64,000 bases of DNA from Paralichthys olivaceus (GCF_024713975.1 NC_091103.1:7753501-7817500); one strand, 5' to 3'. Shown: positions 35,775 through 59,787, counted from the first letter of the stretch. Notes: generated by a model from the sequence alone, not told the origin. A program made the numbers and translations.

Positions 35775-35900
35775 TTGATGTAGATTTGGCCCACACATCC
35801 CACATCTGACCTACATCCTGCGTGGGCGGTCTGCTCCCCTCTGCCAGATCTGGGCCACAACTTAGCCATAGCACTACCGCATGTCAACCAAAGGTTACAT
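35775..35900. repeat. Possible dispersed repeat
   Basis: Text such as GGCCCACACATCCCACATCT and GCCAGATCTGGGCCACAACT resembles a teleost repeat built around GGGCCAGATCTGGGCC. Weak evidence. Confidence 0.35.
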
Positions 35901-38900
35901 GAATTAGTAATATTCATTTCACATTCAACCGTTATGTTTCCACTCATTCAAAATCTGTTGTTATAGCAAAACAAGCAAATTTAGACTGAATGATGATGTC
36001 ATTGTCTGTTGGTGGGTTCACTGTTATTTTCTTCCATCCTGAGTCCACACCCTGAACACTTCACTCACGTCCTCAATAGAGCTCCAGTGCCCCTAGTGGT
36101 CAGTTTGTGTTGGTACAGGCGGTTATGACTCTGGTGTCATGGTCATGATGTTCTTTAAAACCGACAGGGGGCGACATGGCCCCATAAATAATAAGTCCAC
36201 ACCACAGACTTGAGAGTTTAGACTAAAAGATTTTCTCAGAATAAAGATTGAAGAAGCAAATGACCAAATCATGAACTATACTTAAATTGTTACCTGTTAT
36301 ATAGTTTTATATATTTATTGTTTTATATATTTATGCTTATGTGGACTCTCCTTGTCATTAGTGAGTTTTATAGAATGTATGTGGCTTTTTCATACATTTT
36401 ATGTCAGCTGTTTCAAAGGTTTATTTAGCAACTGTACAAAATAATTTAGCTCCATACAAAGCATTGTTGCACAAAATGAATGTTGTGTTTACTTTACATC
36501 AGAATGTGTGACATATTAGGCTACAAACTTAATACATATTGTGTTCAGGGTTTCTTTATAAAATGTGGTAAATTATAACAAAATGAAGAGTCATTACTTA
36601 GTGAAAATATATTACATTTTGCAGTACTATTATATAACTGGGGTGTTACAAGCCAAATTAGCATCTTCACAATAGAGGTAATATATTGATCAACCAAAGA
36701 TCTGCTGGGAATAGCCAGAGGCCGATACTGTGATGGTCAAAACATAAAAACATGATTCAACTGCAAGGAACACACAAAACAATGCAAGGAAGTTCAAAGA
36801 TCCATAGTTCACTTGTAGAATAAAGCAATAAATAAAACGTTAACAGTACAACAAGGAAAATGAGAAGCAAGCAAAAATAACAGGATAAAAAAAATCCAAA
36901 GAAGGTAAGAAAAACTCACAAAGCATCAGAACTTAAAGGATGAGGCAAGGAGGGCGTTCTAAGAACATATAATAATGGCCAGCAAGTGTGCTGAGAGAAC
37001 AAAGACAATCTTGCAAACAGGAAGTGACCCATATAAATAAGAGGAAGTCAGATTGGATCATTGAAAACAGGTGAAGAGAAAAACGAGCAGAAAGTACAAT
37101 CAAGTGAAATGCATTTGATACATTTATTAACTTCAATCTTAAAAACTTTTATTTTACTCTAAAAAAAATAAAATAAATAGAGACTGTTGAGACTGGTTTG
37201 CATTTGAAGAAAAGAAATATATATTTTTGTCAGGTGGTGCAACCAAAGTAAAATATGCATTTGATAAATATATAAAAACCCATATTGACAAAGTGAAAGA
37301 ATAGAATTGACATTTGTTCAAATTGATCAAAGAGGAACAAATAAATATCACCTCTTAAGAAGTATTCACATCTCTTATGTGAACTGGAGACCATCTGTGC
37401 TAGATTCAGGTAATACAGTATTCTATAAATAGTTATTGCAATGATTGTGTTGTTTTTTTTGTATTATATTGTGTTATTATGATTATAAGCATTTATATCT
37501 TCAAATGCAAATTTAAAAAATCTTTGTGGTGAAGTAGAAAATAATGTTAAAAAATGAATTTAGTTAACATATACTTAATAAGTGAGACATGTTTGAACAC
37601 ATTGTTCTGGACTCAAAAATATGTATTGAAAATACTTTGTATAATCAATTTGTATAACCATACTATTTCAAATATTCTACATTTTTCTTGGTTTCATTAA
37701 ACCAATGAATTCTTACTTGAGTTGCAGACCTTAAATCAAAAGGTTTGCTCTCGATGAGTGCATGGTCTTCACATGATACATAAACAAATCTTTTAATATA
37801 CATGCATTTAAATCTGTAAAACATACAACACAGTAACAATGAACCCAGGACATTTCAGAGTTACTATTAAAGCTCACTTCACCATCTCTCTCTCTCGCTC
37901 CTCATCTTTCTCATCTCATCATCTGTAATGAGAAGACAACAGATCAAGGGCCTCTCAGTGTATCCAGGCAACAATTAAACGAAGTAGATGACAGGAGAAG
38001 CGAGCGATGAGGAAAAGAGAGAGAGACAGAGAGAGAGAGAGGAGTGTGTCAGAGAGAGAAGTGAGGGCCCTCTCTGCAGAGATAAGATGGTATTCTCCCT
38101 TCGTGCAAAATTAGTTCATTAGGGTAGTGAGAGACAGCCGTGGCGGGAGAATCGAGGTTTCTGTGAGATAAAGGGCGGGAGCAGCAGATTGGAGGGAAAA
38201 AAAGAGTTTCATTTCCTGTTCTTCAGAGGCAGCGATGGTATCAAGGGATCAGCAGGGAGGCTCGGGCGGAGGAAGAAATGGAGAGAGGGGGAGAGGACAG
38301 ACGGAGCAAGTTGGGGAGGTAAATGCCAGTATTTCTTTTTCTTTTCTGTCAGAAATAAAAGAGTGACCCTCTGGATTGCTGTCAAATTATATTTACATCA
38401 GGAACTCGAGTCGGGGAGGCTGCCGGAGAGGCAGTTGAAAGATATGTCAAACTCAGGAAAAAAGTGGAGAGTCAATGTGAGCGGCCTCCAGGAAGCATCA
38501 GGGGTATCATGGCGTATAATGAAATCCTGCGGGGGAGCTTAAACTGACAGCGACCACATATAGGCCGACAAACGCAAACACATCAGCTGGATGTAACCGG
38601 CTCGCCCTCAAATTAATACACGAGAGAAAGAAAGAATAAGAAGATATGAGGGCTGTGGGGGGGTTGGAAGAAATGAAATGAGCTAGGGGTCTTGATAGGC
38701 AGCTGATAGTGAGGGGGCTCGTGGGCAGGCAGGCAGATGCTGAGATGACAGGTACAGCAGAGGTGGAGGGATACGCCGGCTGTGCTTCGCTGTTTAATAT
38801 AGATGTGCAGCGATAAGGCCAGGCAGAGAACACAGGATGTGTCCGTCAGTCAGGGGAAGGGAGCGCAGAGGAAATTGCCACAATAAAATGCACACAGTGG

Positions 38901-39164
38901 ATTCAGACCTCCTTCACTTTGGTCACATTTTACAATTCTAATATCCCACCTATAAATCTGTGACCACATGCAAACACTGAAATATATACAATTTGTGCAA
39001 ATGTATTCAACAGGACCAACTGAAATATCCCCCTCACATTTTAGGACCTTTGATTATCTTTGAGATGCGTCTACACCTAAGTTCAGGTATATTAAGTCAA
39101 GTTAACTAGATAACTAACCACACCTCTAATCACAAGTTGAGACAACAAATACATAAATCAATAA

Positions 39165-39395
39165 ATTCATCCTCCTTCCCGAATTCCTTTATCCTCTTTC
39201 CCTTATCCCTATGCATCCTTTCATCCCTCATCCCTTCATCCTTTACCCCTACCCTTATCCCTTCATCCGTCATCCCTTCATCAACGTTCCCTTGTTCCTA
39301 CCCTCATCCCACCATCCTCCTTCCCTAATTTTTACCCTCATCCCTTCATCCTCCTTCCCTAATGTGTACACCCATCCCTTGATCCCTAGACCAAC
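39165..39395 (+). repeat. Degenerate TC-rich minisatellite
   Basis: About 20 imperfect units of the type TCATCCCTTCATCC or CCCTTATCC over 230 bp. No unit spacing is strict. Confidence 0.75.
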
Positions 39396-39479
39396 AATCA
39401 GAAGCCTCTTCACCTCAACCTCTTCACTCAATGTCCATTCATTTCTCCTCAACACCCAATATATCAATTTCCATTCAAA

Positions 39480-39650
39480 CCTTGGAATCTCATATTGTTG
39501 GGGCGTGGATCCGGACCGACCCCAATGTGGTCTGAGTGATCGGATCTCAATACACATTGATTTTGGTGCGTTCACTCAGGTTTGAGTGTTCCACTTGTGA
39601 TTGGATCACTAAGGATGAATGGTAATACCAGATCTGACCAGGTTCATGAA
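39480..39650. repeat. Possible MITE-like repeat
   Basis: Recurrent GATCGGATC/GATTGGATCAC phrases and GTGCGTTCACTCAGG resemble a fish repeat with TGATCGGATCAC-type units. The boundaries are not defined. Confidence 0.3.
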
Positions 39651-39728
39651 ATTAGTTTCCTCCTTATGAAGAGTTTGGTACAACCAGGACTCTTCCTTGG
39701 GCTGTTTATGTTTTCTCATTATGGGCTG

Positions 39729-39755
39729 TATATATATATATATATATATATATAT
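39729..39755. repeat. (TA)n microsatellite
   Basis: An uninterrupted TA run. Confidence 0.95.
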
Positions 39756-40701
39756 GAGGGAAAAATGAATAAAGGGAAAATGAAATTTAAGAAAGAAAAG
39801 TATGCCACACAACTCAGAAATGTCCATAATGAGGTCAATAAAAAACCTGATGTGTGGAAATAAAGCACAATTAAATCCTTAAAGAGTATTTTCACTTGTT
39901 CTCAAATGTTGTCATAAACATCCTGTACATTATAGCTACATGATATAACTGCACATCTGTTGCTGCTGTTCACATGGCGTGAGCTGAAAATCATCCTTTC
40001 AGCAAGACTTTGTGTGTGTCTGAACACAAGACTGTTCTCCAGAGCTGCTGATTGCAGATTTCAACAGCAGGATTAATCAGTGATGACAAGGAGCCATCAT
40101 GTTGTGCATCTAAGTACACAAATACAGACACACACACACACAGACACAGATTGTCTGCTCAGCTAAAACCTTTGATCGAGACGCTACTCTTCACCCTGTT
40201 CTGTCCGTCTTCTTTTAAATCAGTCCAGCCATAATACAGACTGGACATGGATTTCCATAAATCCGTATGCTGGGATTGTTTTCACATGTTTATCACAGAC
40301 AACACATTGGTTCCCAGATGTCGTCCTGTTTTACTGGAGCTGTGAACTAAATCAGAGCCGGCAGCTCATCATACAGTCACAGAGGGAGGCTAATAGAGCT
40401 GAAGAAGCTCCTCGGCACCGCTTCATAGATAAGAACCCACTGATGTAGAAAGTTTGGCACTTAAATGCTGTTTTAGTTTTATCTGTTAGTAATTATGATA
40501 ATTGTATGGATTGATTTGAGCACTTAATGGTAAATTTAGGTGGAGATCATACTCTGCTCATCCATCCATCCACCATGTACAGTATTATGTACTGTATGTA
40601 AAAATATGAACAATATTCCAGTTCTGGATTTTTCTCAGTTTTACATGAATCCTTCAGTGTTCTGTTTATTTTGTAATTGTATATTTGATTTGTTGACATT
40701 A

Positions 40702-40798
40702 TGAGGGTTGCACCCCGCCTCTCCACCAATATCAACTGAGATTGGCTTCGTCCCCCCCCCCCCAACCCTCTGAGGATATAGATGATGGATGGATATTG
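40702..40798 (+). mobile_element. L2-like LINE/SINE 3' tail
   Basis: ACCCCGCCTCTCCACCAATA, CAACTGAGATTGGCTTCGTC, a C tract, AACCCTCTGAGGATATAGAT and GATGGATGGAT follow the common teleost L2 tail (ideal form GGGATTGGCTCCAGC...ACCCT...GGATAAGCGG...ATGGATGG). Only about 100 bp is present. Confidence 0.7.
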
Positions 40799-40977
40799 AT
40801 TTGTTGCTTTTAAAGGATTAAATAAATAAAGTGAATTTTCACTGACAGGACCGACAAACAAATGAAAAATCAACTCACGGATGACAGAGCTTATTTATTT
40901 CCATATATTTTTATTATCTGTTATTTCCCATATATTTATATCTTTATTCTATACAGGTGTATTTCTCAATACAGTCT

Positions 40978-40983
40978 TTTATT
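40978..40983 (-). terminator. Candidate slc6a4 polyadenylation signal
   Basis: AATAAA on the minus strand, the first canonical hexamer after the stop, with two more within 90 bp beyond it. Motif match only. Confidence 0.4.
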
Positions 40984-41020
40984 GACATACACAGATCCTA
41001 TATAAGCGTGAGAGCTACAA

Positions 41021-41032
41021 GAGAGAGAGAGG

Positions 41033-41067
<35 letters not shown>
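41021..41067. repeat. (GA)n microsatellite
   Basis: A GA run with two interruptions, in the presumed slc6a4 3' UTR. Confidence 0.9.
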
Positions 41068-41068
<1 letters not shown>

Positions 41069-42466
41069 CAAGAGGGAGTTTACTTCCTTAATAAGATATT
41101 TTGGCTGATAACAAGACATCAGGAGATCACATTACAGACACACACACACACACTCACACACACACTGAAGCACAGTATACACACATCTCGGCATGCACAC
41201 ATTAAGGGGCTGAACACCTCTCCTTTTTACACGCACGCACACACGCACACAAAAACACACACACACACACACATCCATGGAAGGAGGAGACAGGTATTCA
41301 CAGGATAGATTACACCAATACCAGACTGACTAGTAAATACACATGTAGATGTACAGTACTCGCCATATTTTAACTCCTGCTCCTACACACACAGTTACAC
41401 ACACTCTGTCACACACAGGCACATGTGCACACAAACACTCACTAAATTTTTGGTAGAAAGTAAAAAGCAGAAATGCTGACTTTCAGACTGTGATAACGGT
41501 GATAATGTTATTAGCTCTGATCCGTATTTGGTTTCCACTGCTAACAGTTATGCAGTAGGACGACAGAGTGAAGAGCGTCACCGAGATTGAAATGTGGACC
41601 ATCAGCATTATGTCACGTCACAATTTAAGTGTGAGGAACAGTCAAAATAACAACAATGATATATTATAAAATAAATACACATTATATTATATTGCAGTTA
41701 TAGGAGGAATACACATGGTAGGTTCTGTCTGAATCTTTCTCTCTCAGACACACACACACACACACACACACTCAAACACCGTTTCACAGTGTAGGGAAAT
41801 CTCATTGCAAATCCGTCGGTCACCCACGTTGCCATCATACAAACACAGGCTGAGAGCCAACACAACATAACGACAACCTACAATATCCAAACATCTTTGA
41901 AAATATGAACAAAACAGATATCATATATTTGGCTTCAGTAACAGATGTAAAAAGATACCTGAATTTTGCTACATATCAGAATGCATAACGTAACAGTATA
42001 ATATGAGAGTACTGAAATGTAAATATCTGGCCTTGTCTGACTGATTTCAATCTGCAGTGTCTCCAGTGAGAGTGCATTGTATATTGTCTATATGAACACA
42101 GATTACATACTGTGTGTAACTGTATAAAATATCTGTGACTGTCGTATTACCTGAAGAAAAGCTTGGTCACTGACTGACTTTTGAGTGAAGGAGCTGTGAA
42201 CATGATCTGGACTCTGGGTTTCCGACTAACTCCTTCAAACCTGCTTGAGAAACCGAACCAAATGAAGCTAAACGAAGCTACTGCAGCCTGGCTCCACCTA
42301 ATTCCACCTCTATCTCTTAGATCTTAACGTGAGAAAGAAAAATGAGCGAAGGAGATGAATGAAAAAGAGGCAAACACGGTGATAAGTAGCCCCCTTGTCC
42401 TGTAGGTTTGCAGTTTGTCCGGAAGAGGGCGCTCTAGGTTGCTACAGCGATGCCTTCTGTGTTTGG

Positions 42467-52818
<10,352 letters not shown>

Positions 52819-52870
52819 TGGGTTGTGTTGAGGTTGGTTTCGGCGCTGCAGTTAGGGGCGGAGAGAGGTT
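52819..52870 (-). other. slc6a4: slc6a4 5' UTR part of the first coding exon
   Basis: The likely 3' splice site is a pyrimidine-rich stretch ending CCACTCAG, just above 52870. This would give a 52-nt 5' UTR in this exon, consistent with a separate noncoding first exon upstream. Confidence 0.45.
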
Positions 52871-52922
52871 CTGAGTGGAGACGAAGGGAATGTGGCACTG
52901 CTGTCCGATATGGTGCCCATTA

Positions 52923-52950
52923 GGGGAACAGAGGGGTTTGGGGTGGGGGG
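52923..52950 (+). other. G-quadruplex-forming motif near the slc6a4 start
   Basis: Plus-strand G runs of 4, 4, 4 and 6 with loops AACAGA, TTT and T. It lies about 105 bp upstream of the slc6a4 ATG, on the template strand. Confidence 0.7.
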
Positions 52951-55059
52951 TGGAGTTGTGCGGAGATGGCGTGGGACGAGTGTGGGGAAAATTATGATTT
53001 TCCTTTTTGGACAGGTAGAGGAGAAAGGGAGAAACAGGAGAGCAGAGCCGAAAGCAGAAGATGGGGCCAGAATAAGGGGAGGTGTGTGGACGTGGGAGAG
53101 GAGTGAAATGTGTAAGAGTGTGTTGAGCAAGAGGGAATAAGAGCACAAGCTAGGAGAGAGAGAGAGAAGAGGGTGCGCAAGAGGAGAGATGTGTTTGAAC
53201 AGGCCACACGAAAAGTTACGAGAAACTCGGCTCTTCTGCACAAACGACTCAGTGATGGGACAAACTGCAACACACAGACAGAGCAGACACTGATGAGTTG
53301 CAGGAAGGGAGGTTTTCATTACACGTCAGTAAATACATCAATTAAAAGTCTGAATTATGACAATAAAAATCTGTATCAGGTCTAATATGTTTGACCTACA
53401 GAATTAAAGGCTGAATCTTACTGTGAGTAAAACAAAAAAACACCTGTCTCATTGAGTGCAAAAGAAGGCATTGTGCTGGGACACAAGGATTTATTCTGCT
53501 TTTTCCTCATGTTTCTCTTTTCTCGCTATCGCTCAGTTGCGTAACCTGTTACGATACTTATCTGATCAAAGTTGTGTTAAAAGCAGGAAACACATGAGAA
53601 AACTTTGACAAACTTTTGAAAAACAAAATGTTGCAAAATGCTCCAAATATCAGGGCATTCAAATATGCTCCACAGGTTGTTCTGGGTGTGATTTACTGAT
53701 CTGCAGGAAAGAGGTTTAATCAATTGTTTCATCTCATTACCAAATTTATTCAAGCAGCAATCTAAAGCGCACATATTTTTCTCAATTCAATATTCGTTGG
53801 GTAAAATCAGACTTTATTTCTGAGAGAATTTTTCCTTTGTTTCTGAATTAAATGCTAAAACCCAATAACTTCACATACTAATATGGTTTAAAGTTGAACA
53901 GCTACATCTCTGTGCATTAGAGGATATTCTGTGATAGTACAAACTGTTCTACAGCTAATTCATAAAACTTAGTTTTAAATTTACCAAGGAGAAAGGCTTC
54001 AATGAATGGAAAAAACACAACTAATCAAATGCACAATAATCAACATTCACTTTTAAACCAAAAAAAATCCACATATACTCATTGTTCAATCCAAAATGAG
54101 TAATGGGTCAAACTGAGAGTGCATTTAAAAGTGGATTAGATTGTTTACAGTGTTAGCTCAATAAGTAATGAGCGCCAGAATGTAGGAAGACTCAATTTAC
54201 ATGGAATGCCATTATCTTAATTAAGAACAAGAATCCTGCAGTTTTACAAGTCACGGAAACTCCGCACTAACATCTGACGACCTCACAACAAAGACTCTGA
54301 CATGTACCTGGACACGGAGTGGAAAAGAAACACCGGCTAACCAACACAAACATTTCATTTCATTGTCCTTCATTTTTCTTTACTCGCTGATGAAAGCAAT
54401 TTCTTCATCCCATGACTTCATTTCCCAAATGCTTCTTCGGCTCTGACAGGAAAAGTTAAATTTGATGAAAATCTGAATCTGAATCTGACCTGAAAAGTTT
54501 AGGAGCTTAAAAGAAATGTGTGGACATATTGAAATACTCATTAACTTACATCTGCAATAAATTATGTAAATGTGAAATGTTATCTTCAGGTACCTCTAAA
54601 AAGCACCCACTGTACGGTGACAAACAGCCTCACAATAGGAAGTCAAGAAAAGCAAACAGTGGTGAATGACTTGATGAAATACTGAATCTGACCTGAATGT
54701 ACAAATCAGCAGCTGAAAAAATACTGAATAAAACAACGTTTGAAATATTGTTCATTAGTTATTGCAGGATATAAAAAAAAGATTGTTTTTATCTCTACTC
54801 CTCCGGCAGGACGACTTTAATAAAGAGAGCGAGAGCACAAAGATTACATCAAGATTTCTGCAAAGATAGACTGAAAGAGGACAAGGCGAGGAAAATGTAT
54901 TGAGACATAAGAAAACAAACAGGAATAAAAATGTAGACACTCTCTGAGAACATCTCTTATCTCTGTGAACTCTTGTTAAACTTAAACAAACCATTCGTGG
55001 CCATATGGACACTCTAACTAAACAGCAAAGTAAAATCCAACACAACTCACATACGTTAC

Positions 55060-55240
55060 CTTTGGAGGTGTAGAGGAGAACGAGTGGAACCTGAAGCAGC
55101 TAAAACCTGCACAAAGAGCAGCAGCAACTTCTGCACAAAACTTAAAAGAATCCCGTGGTGCAGCAAAAAACTTGCGGGAGAAACAGCGTGCTCTAGCACA
55201 TCATGACACTGTGTTCGCCCATTGAGCTCTCCAACCTCTC
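55060..55240 (-). other. slc6a4: Candidate noncoding first exon of slc6a4
   Basis: A strong donor, CCAAAG|GTAACG, is read on the minus strand at 55060. Mammalian SLC6A4 also begins with noncoding exon(s) separated by an intron from the ATG exon. The upstream limit is a guess and no TATA box was found. Another good donor, AAG|GTAAGA near 59345, could mark a more distal exon. Confidence 0.35.
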
Positions 55241-57777
55241 TCATTTCTCTCTCTCTCCCTCCCTTGTTGTCCCTCTCTCACTGACTTGCAACCGCACACA
55301 CACACTTACACACATACTGCGTTCAGAGACACACAGACGTACAGTATGCAGAGATGCATGGGATGAGAGATGGGCACACACGCAGAGAGAGGATGGAGGA
55401 GGAACATTATGCGAGCACAGACACGTACACTTTGACGCTTGTTTTGATATGGAGAGAATACAAAAAGCAATAATGAAGTGTGGCTCTGATACTCACACAC
55501 ACACACACACACACTGCGGACAGGGGAAGTCCTAGTTGTGTGGCAGTGTGTGTGTTTCTGCCACACACAAACATACCCACCCTTTTTTGCCACTTTTGGA
55601 AAACTAACTGAACTAATTTATTTCCTTCACATTGCTGTCATTCTTCAGTCTTTGCTTCCTCCTCCTATTTCTCCTCCTTCTCGACTGCAAAAGAGAGATT
55701 AGGCTGCTCTGACCTCTGTGACCCATCACTTTTGAATAATTTTCTATCTCTTCTAACCAGGATTTTCCTGCTTTCATGCTTTAGATATTCAAATATAAAA
55801 TATATTTGATCAAATAACTAAAAGGAAAACTTCAGCTTTCAGGAGAATACATGCTTTGGACTGTTTGCAAACTGACTACTGTGTTTAAAATGTGTTATTG
55901 AGCTAGTAGCTAGAACAACACTCGGTAATGTGCCACCAATGATTCCCACTAATTGAATCAAGCACCAAATTTCACACAATGATTTTACAGGAATGATTCT
56001 CTGAGAAACACATTGAAATGTAATTGTTTTTTTTGTTTTTTTTTCTGCAAACAAACACAATCAAACCAACTAACTAATTGTCCACTTAAAGTCTACATGC
56101 TACATATCATGATCTTCCTTCTGCTCAATCTGCGACAAACTGTAACATTACAAAGTAAAATATGCGTGAGACGACTTTATCCCCCAAAATAAATATGCAA
56201 TTTTAAAGAAAAATCGAGAAATATGAAAAAGGACAAATTGTGAAAGCGGTCAACAAGTCTCCTAGATTTGTATTTTGGCTTCAGACACAAGGTCTAGACA
56301 AGCACCAGCACATACATGCATGCATGAACACACACTTACTCATGCATACCCCTGTTACATAACCTGTAATTGTGATAACGGCAGAGTTATAGCAATCCTT
56401 GTTGTCATATATGAAACGTTGAACGAGCAATAAAACCATATTAAAAGTGAGATTTGAGAGACCCTCCTCATGAACCAAACCGTTTATCAGCTCTATTTTG
56501 CTTCTGCTTCATGAGATCCCACGAGGGCGCCTGCTCAGTGTATCTTTACCCTAAAACAACTCTTCAAGCTTCAGGCTCTGTGCCAGCTTTTGTAAGTTAG
56601 CCATTTTTAAAACACAGACTCGTACCCTATAGTCTGGTTCCGTACACATAACGTGTTTATCGGAGCCAGCTTTGGTAACTCTCAGGGGGTTCCCTGAATC
56701 ATTCCTGGACTTTCAGCACCAATAGCCAACTTTCCTTTTTCTGATTTGAATCTCCAGGCTCAATACCCGATAGAGGACTTCACACAAGCAAGTGAAAAGA
56801 TTTACATGTGTTCATTGAATCTTTCTCAGTAACTCTCACGATAAACAACTTTTCGAGTCTTATCAGAATTCTCTGGTGGACACATTATGTAATGTAGAAA
56901 TTGTTTCCAAATTACCTCAAACTCTGTTTGGCCTTTCTGTAGCGCACTCTCTTACTGCACAGCATTTATGAAACATTTACAATTTGTTGGCACACATGCC
57001 ACATGTTTCTGTCTATCTACTGCATCTATCTCTATGTCTGTTTGAATGCCTGTCTGTAAAATTACTACATTTATAAGAACAACATTATTAATGACTGATT
57101 ATGATGATTAAAACATATGAAAGGAACGTTTCTCTTCTGGATTTTATGGCACGCACAGTCCACATTTCCCCACTTTGCTACAGCAGCTTATTATTCAATT
57201 AATTCAAGCTGCTTGAAAAACCCCAAAGAATGTAGAAAGTGATTCCAGATTCTTGAAAGATCGTAAGTCACCTTTCTGGAACAGTTAAAGAAAACTATTA
57301 GCATTATTTATTACTGCCTATTTGTTTTTGGCTATTCAAAACATTTTCACATTAAATATTGACTGTCTTTTTAAACCGATCAAATATGACTTCAGTTCAT
57401 CTACATACCAGCTTAGGTGCATAGTCATGTATGAACACATTTACTGCAGATTAAACACACATATGCATCCACGATTTTGTTCAGCTGTAATAAAGTAGTG
57501 CATACACAAAAAAGTCAGTGGTTTTGGCGCACGTACACACACACACACACACATAATTTATTACTCAGACATTTTGGGACACTCACTTCCGTTTACATCC
57601 ACAAAGACATATTTTGTCTTATTGACTCACATATAAAGAGGACAGCAGGTAATGCCTCCTCTCTGCCTCTTCCTCATCATTTCCTGTTTGCCTTTCTACT
57701 GTGATCTATCTCATAACAACAAAATGCCAAAAAGAAAGCTCCAGATTACTGCTCTACTGCCATACTGCCCAACTAGC

Positions 57778-58008
57778 TGTGGCTCAGGGGGTAGAGGGTC
57801 GGCACTCAATGCCCAAGTGTCCTAGATACTGAAGCCTGAATTGCCCCTTCTCATAAAACAAAAACAAAAAAAAGGTGCTGCACATAGATGCACTGTTGAA
57901 TGTGTGTGAATGGGTGAATGGCACAAACTGCACTGTAAAGCACTTCGAGTGGTCATCAAAACTAGAAAAGCACTAAATAAAAACGTGTAAATGTTCCATT
58001 TACCATAA
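57778..58008 (+). mobile_element. Teleost SINE-like repeat
   Basis: It begins TGTGGCTCAGGGGGTAGAGG (resembling a tRNA A-box region) and continues through AGTGTCCTAGATACTGAAGC, GTGTGTGAATGGGTGAATGG, CTGTAAAGCACTTCGAGTGG, ACTAGAAAAGCACTAAATAA and CCATTTACC. This order matches a very common fish repeat. The copy is diverged and slightly shortened in the B-box region. Confidence 0.8.
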
Positions 58009-59785
58009 CAGGACAACACCCACTAAAACACAAGACTGCCAACTCTGTCTGGGACGGAGCAGCATCCTATGTTCTCTGCACAGTGACGTGCAGCCACTAA
58101 AAATAAAGACAACCCGTAGTGCGCGCGAGGACAGATTACAGGTGGTTGCTGATCCGGGTCCAGTGACGCCAAAGGTTCATATACTACAGATTCAGCAGAA
58201 CAATCAGCAGAGCAGTAAGCATTACATTATTATACCGGAAACTTAATCAAGTCTGAAACTCAGAAGCTGCTTTTTCAGTGTCCGCCATGTCCTGCAACTT
58301 CTTCCTTTTTATGCATGAACACGAACTATGTATGAAAACAGTGAGAGGTAAATATGTTATTGTTCTTGGGCCAACAGATTATGTTGAAATGCATTTTGCA
58401 TCTTGCTAAACCCAAACTAATGACCTTTCCAGTCATGATGTAATCCTTTAGGTTGAAGTGACAATACGATGCTGTGGTGGAGAGACATTATCCAGACCGC
58501 CTTCAGTCACAGACATTACCATCTAATTAAATACTTGATAAATGGTCATATGGACATGAATTGTAAATATTCCCATTGATCTAATAGGATACCACATGCT
58601 GTCTGCAAGTCAGTGTTTTCTCTCTCTACGTCTGCACAATGAAGAATGTAAGTTCCATTTAAAAAGCAGCACATCATGAACTGAGTGCTGTCGGCTTTGT
58701 TGTATTAATTATTTCTTAAAAACTGAGCGGCTTCATGCCGACATTAAAGTAAACAACAGGAGCTGATCTGTTCTCATGTGCCACACAGTATGAAAATAGT
58801 GTTTGAAAGGTTAAAACCACACAAGTTTCTTAATTATAAACTGATAAAGAGATAATTAATTGATGGGTAATCAGTAAAACAACAGTTTATATGGGTTTCC
58901 CACTCTGAGCCTCTACTGTACTAATCAATACGCACTATTAGACAATGACAAATTGCCTTGACTTCTTGTCACAGGGAGAGAGAAACAAAACTAAAACTAA
59001 GTAATGAAGTCCTTGTGTAAATCACACATTAACAATTCCACATTAAAGCATAAAATATCCCTAATTACATAACCAACCACAAAATCTAAATATGACTCCT
59101 CTACCTACAAATCTTAAAGATTATAAAAAGTCAAATTCCGAATTCCAAGAGGTCATGGAATTTACAGACAAGGCCACAAAGAAAAAAAAAACTCTCCCCA
59201 CCTAATACATCACATCTTATGTAAATGTCTCCTGGTGAATACATGCAGTTCATGTATTCAACTTACAGAGCTGGTGATCAGTAAAGATTAATAGTCTAGA
59301 GATGGGCGGTTATTATAAATGACAAGACAAGCAATGTGGTCTTACCTTGATATTTTCAGCAGGGCAGCCACCGAGGTGTCCAAGACGTTGCCTATCGGCA
59401 CAGACTAAACCTGTTCTCACAAATCACACATGCCTTGGCTTAGAGCGGGCCGTATTCTGCTCTGCCGGGCTTAAGACACAAACACACATACTCAAGCATG
59501 CATGCGCTCACTCTCACAAACACACACATGCTAAGCTTTAGAAAAAGATCCTTGCCCCTAATCCAAGACTCCTGGATGCATATTTATCAGAAGGCAAAAG
59601 CGGAGAACACATAAATAAGTTGTATTAAAATGATGAAGGAAATCATGGAGGAGAAACGTAAACATGATGAAGAGTGTTTGAGTGTGTGAGGGAGATTATT
59701 TAAGTCTGTGTCCTGGTCTAACTAACCCAGTTACCTGCACCTGCAACTGACTGGGCCAGAAGGCACCATGCCAGGTACAGTAGTA

Positions 59786-59787
<2 letters not shown>

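Larger units (their letters stand above)
32818..40977. other. Intergenic region between ssh2 and slc6a4
   Basis: 8.2 kb with no recognised exon on either strand. It holds long microsatellites (33054-33106, 33802-33849, 34211-34261, 35425-35491), dispersed repeats near 33850-34060, 35500-35700 and 35775-35900, a TC-rich degenerate minisatellite at 39165-39395, a (TA)n run and an L2-like tail. The stretch 38030-38870 is unusually repeat-free. Confidence 0.6.
40978..42466 (-). other. slc6a4: Probable slc6a4 3' UTR
   Basis: About 1.5 kb between the stop codon and the first AATAAA on the minus strand (plus-strand TTTATT 40978-40983; more at 40943 and 40894). It holds (GA)n at 41021-41067 and several (CA)n blocks between 41130 and 41780, and no ORF with protein similarity that I recognise. 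A long SERT 3' UTR is plausible, but its end is inferred. Confidence 0.45.

Noticed and set aside
57778..57860. tRNA gene suggested by the GTGGCTCAGGGGGTAGAG start
   Set aside because: No cloverleaf, anticodon stem or TTCGA B box is intact; it is the head of a SINE-like repeat.
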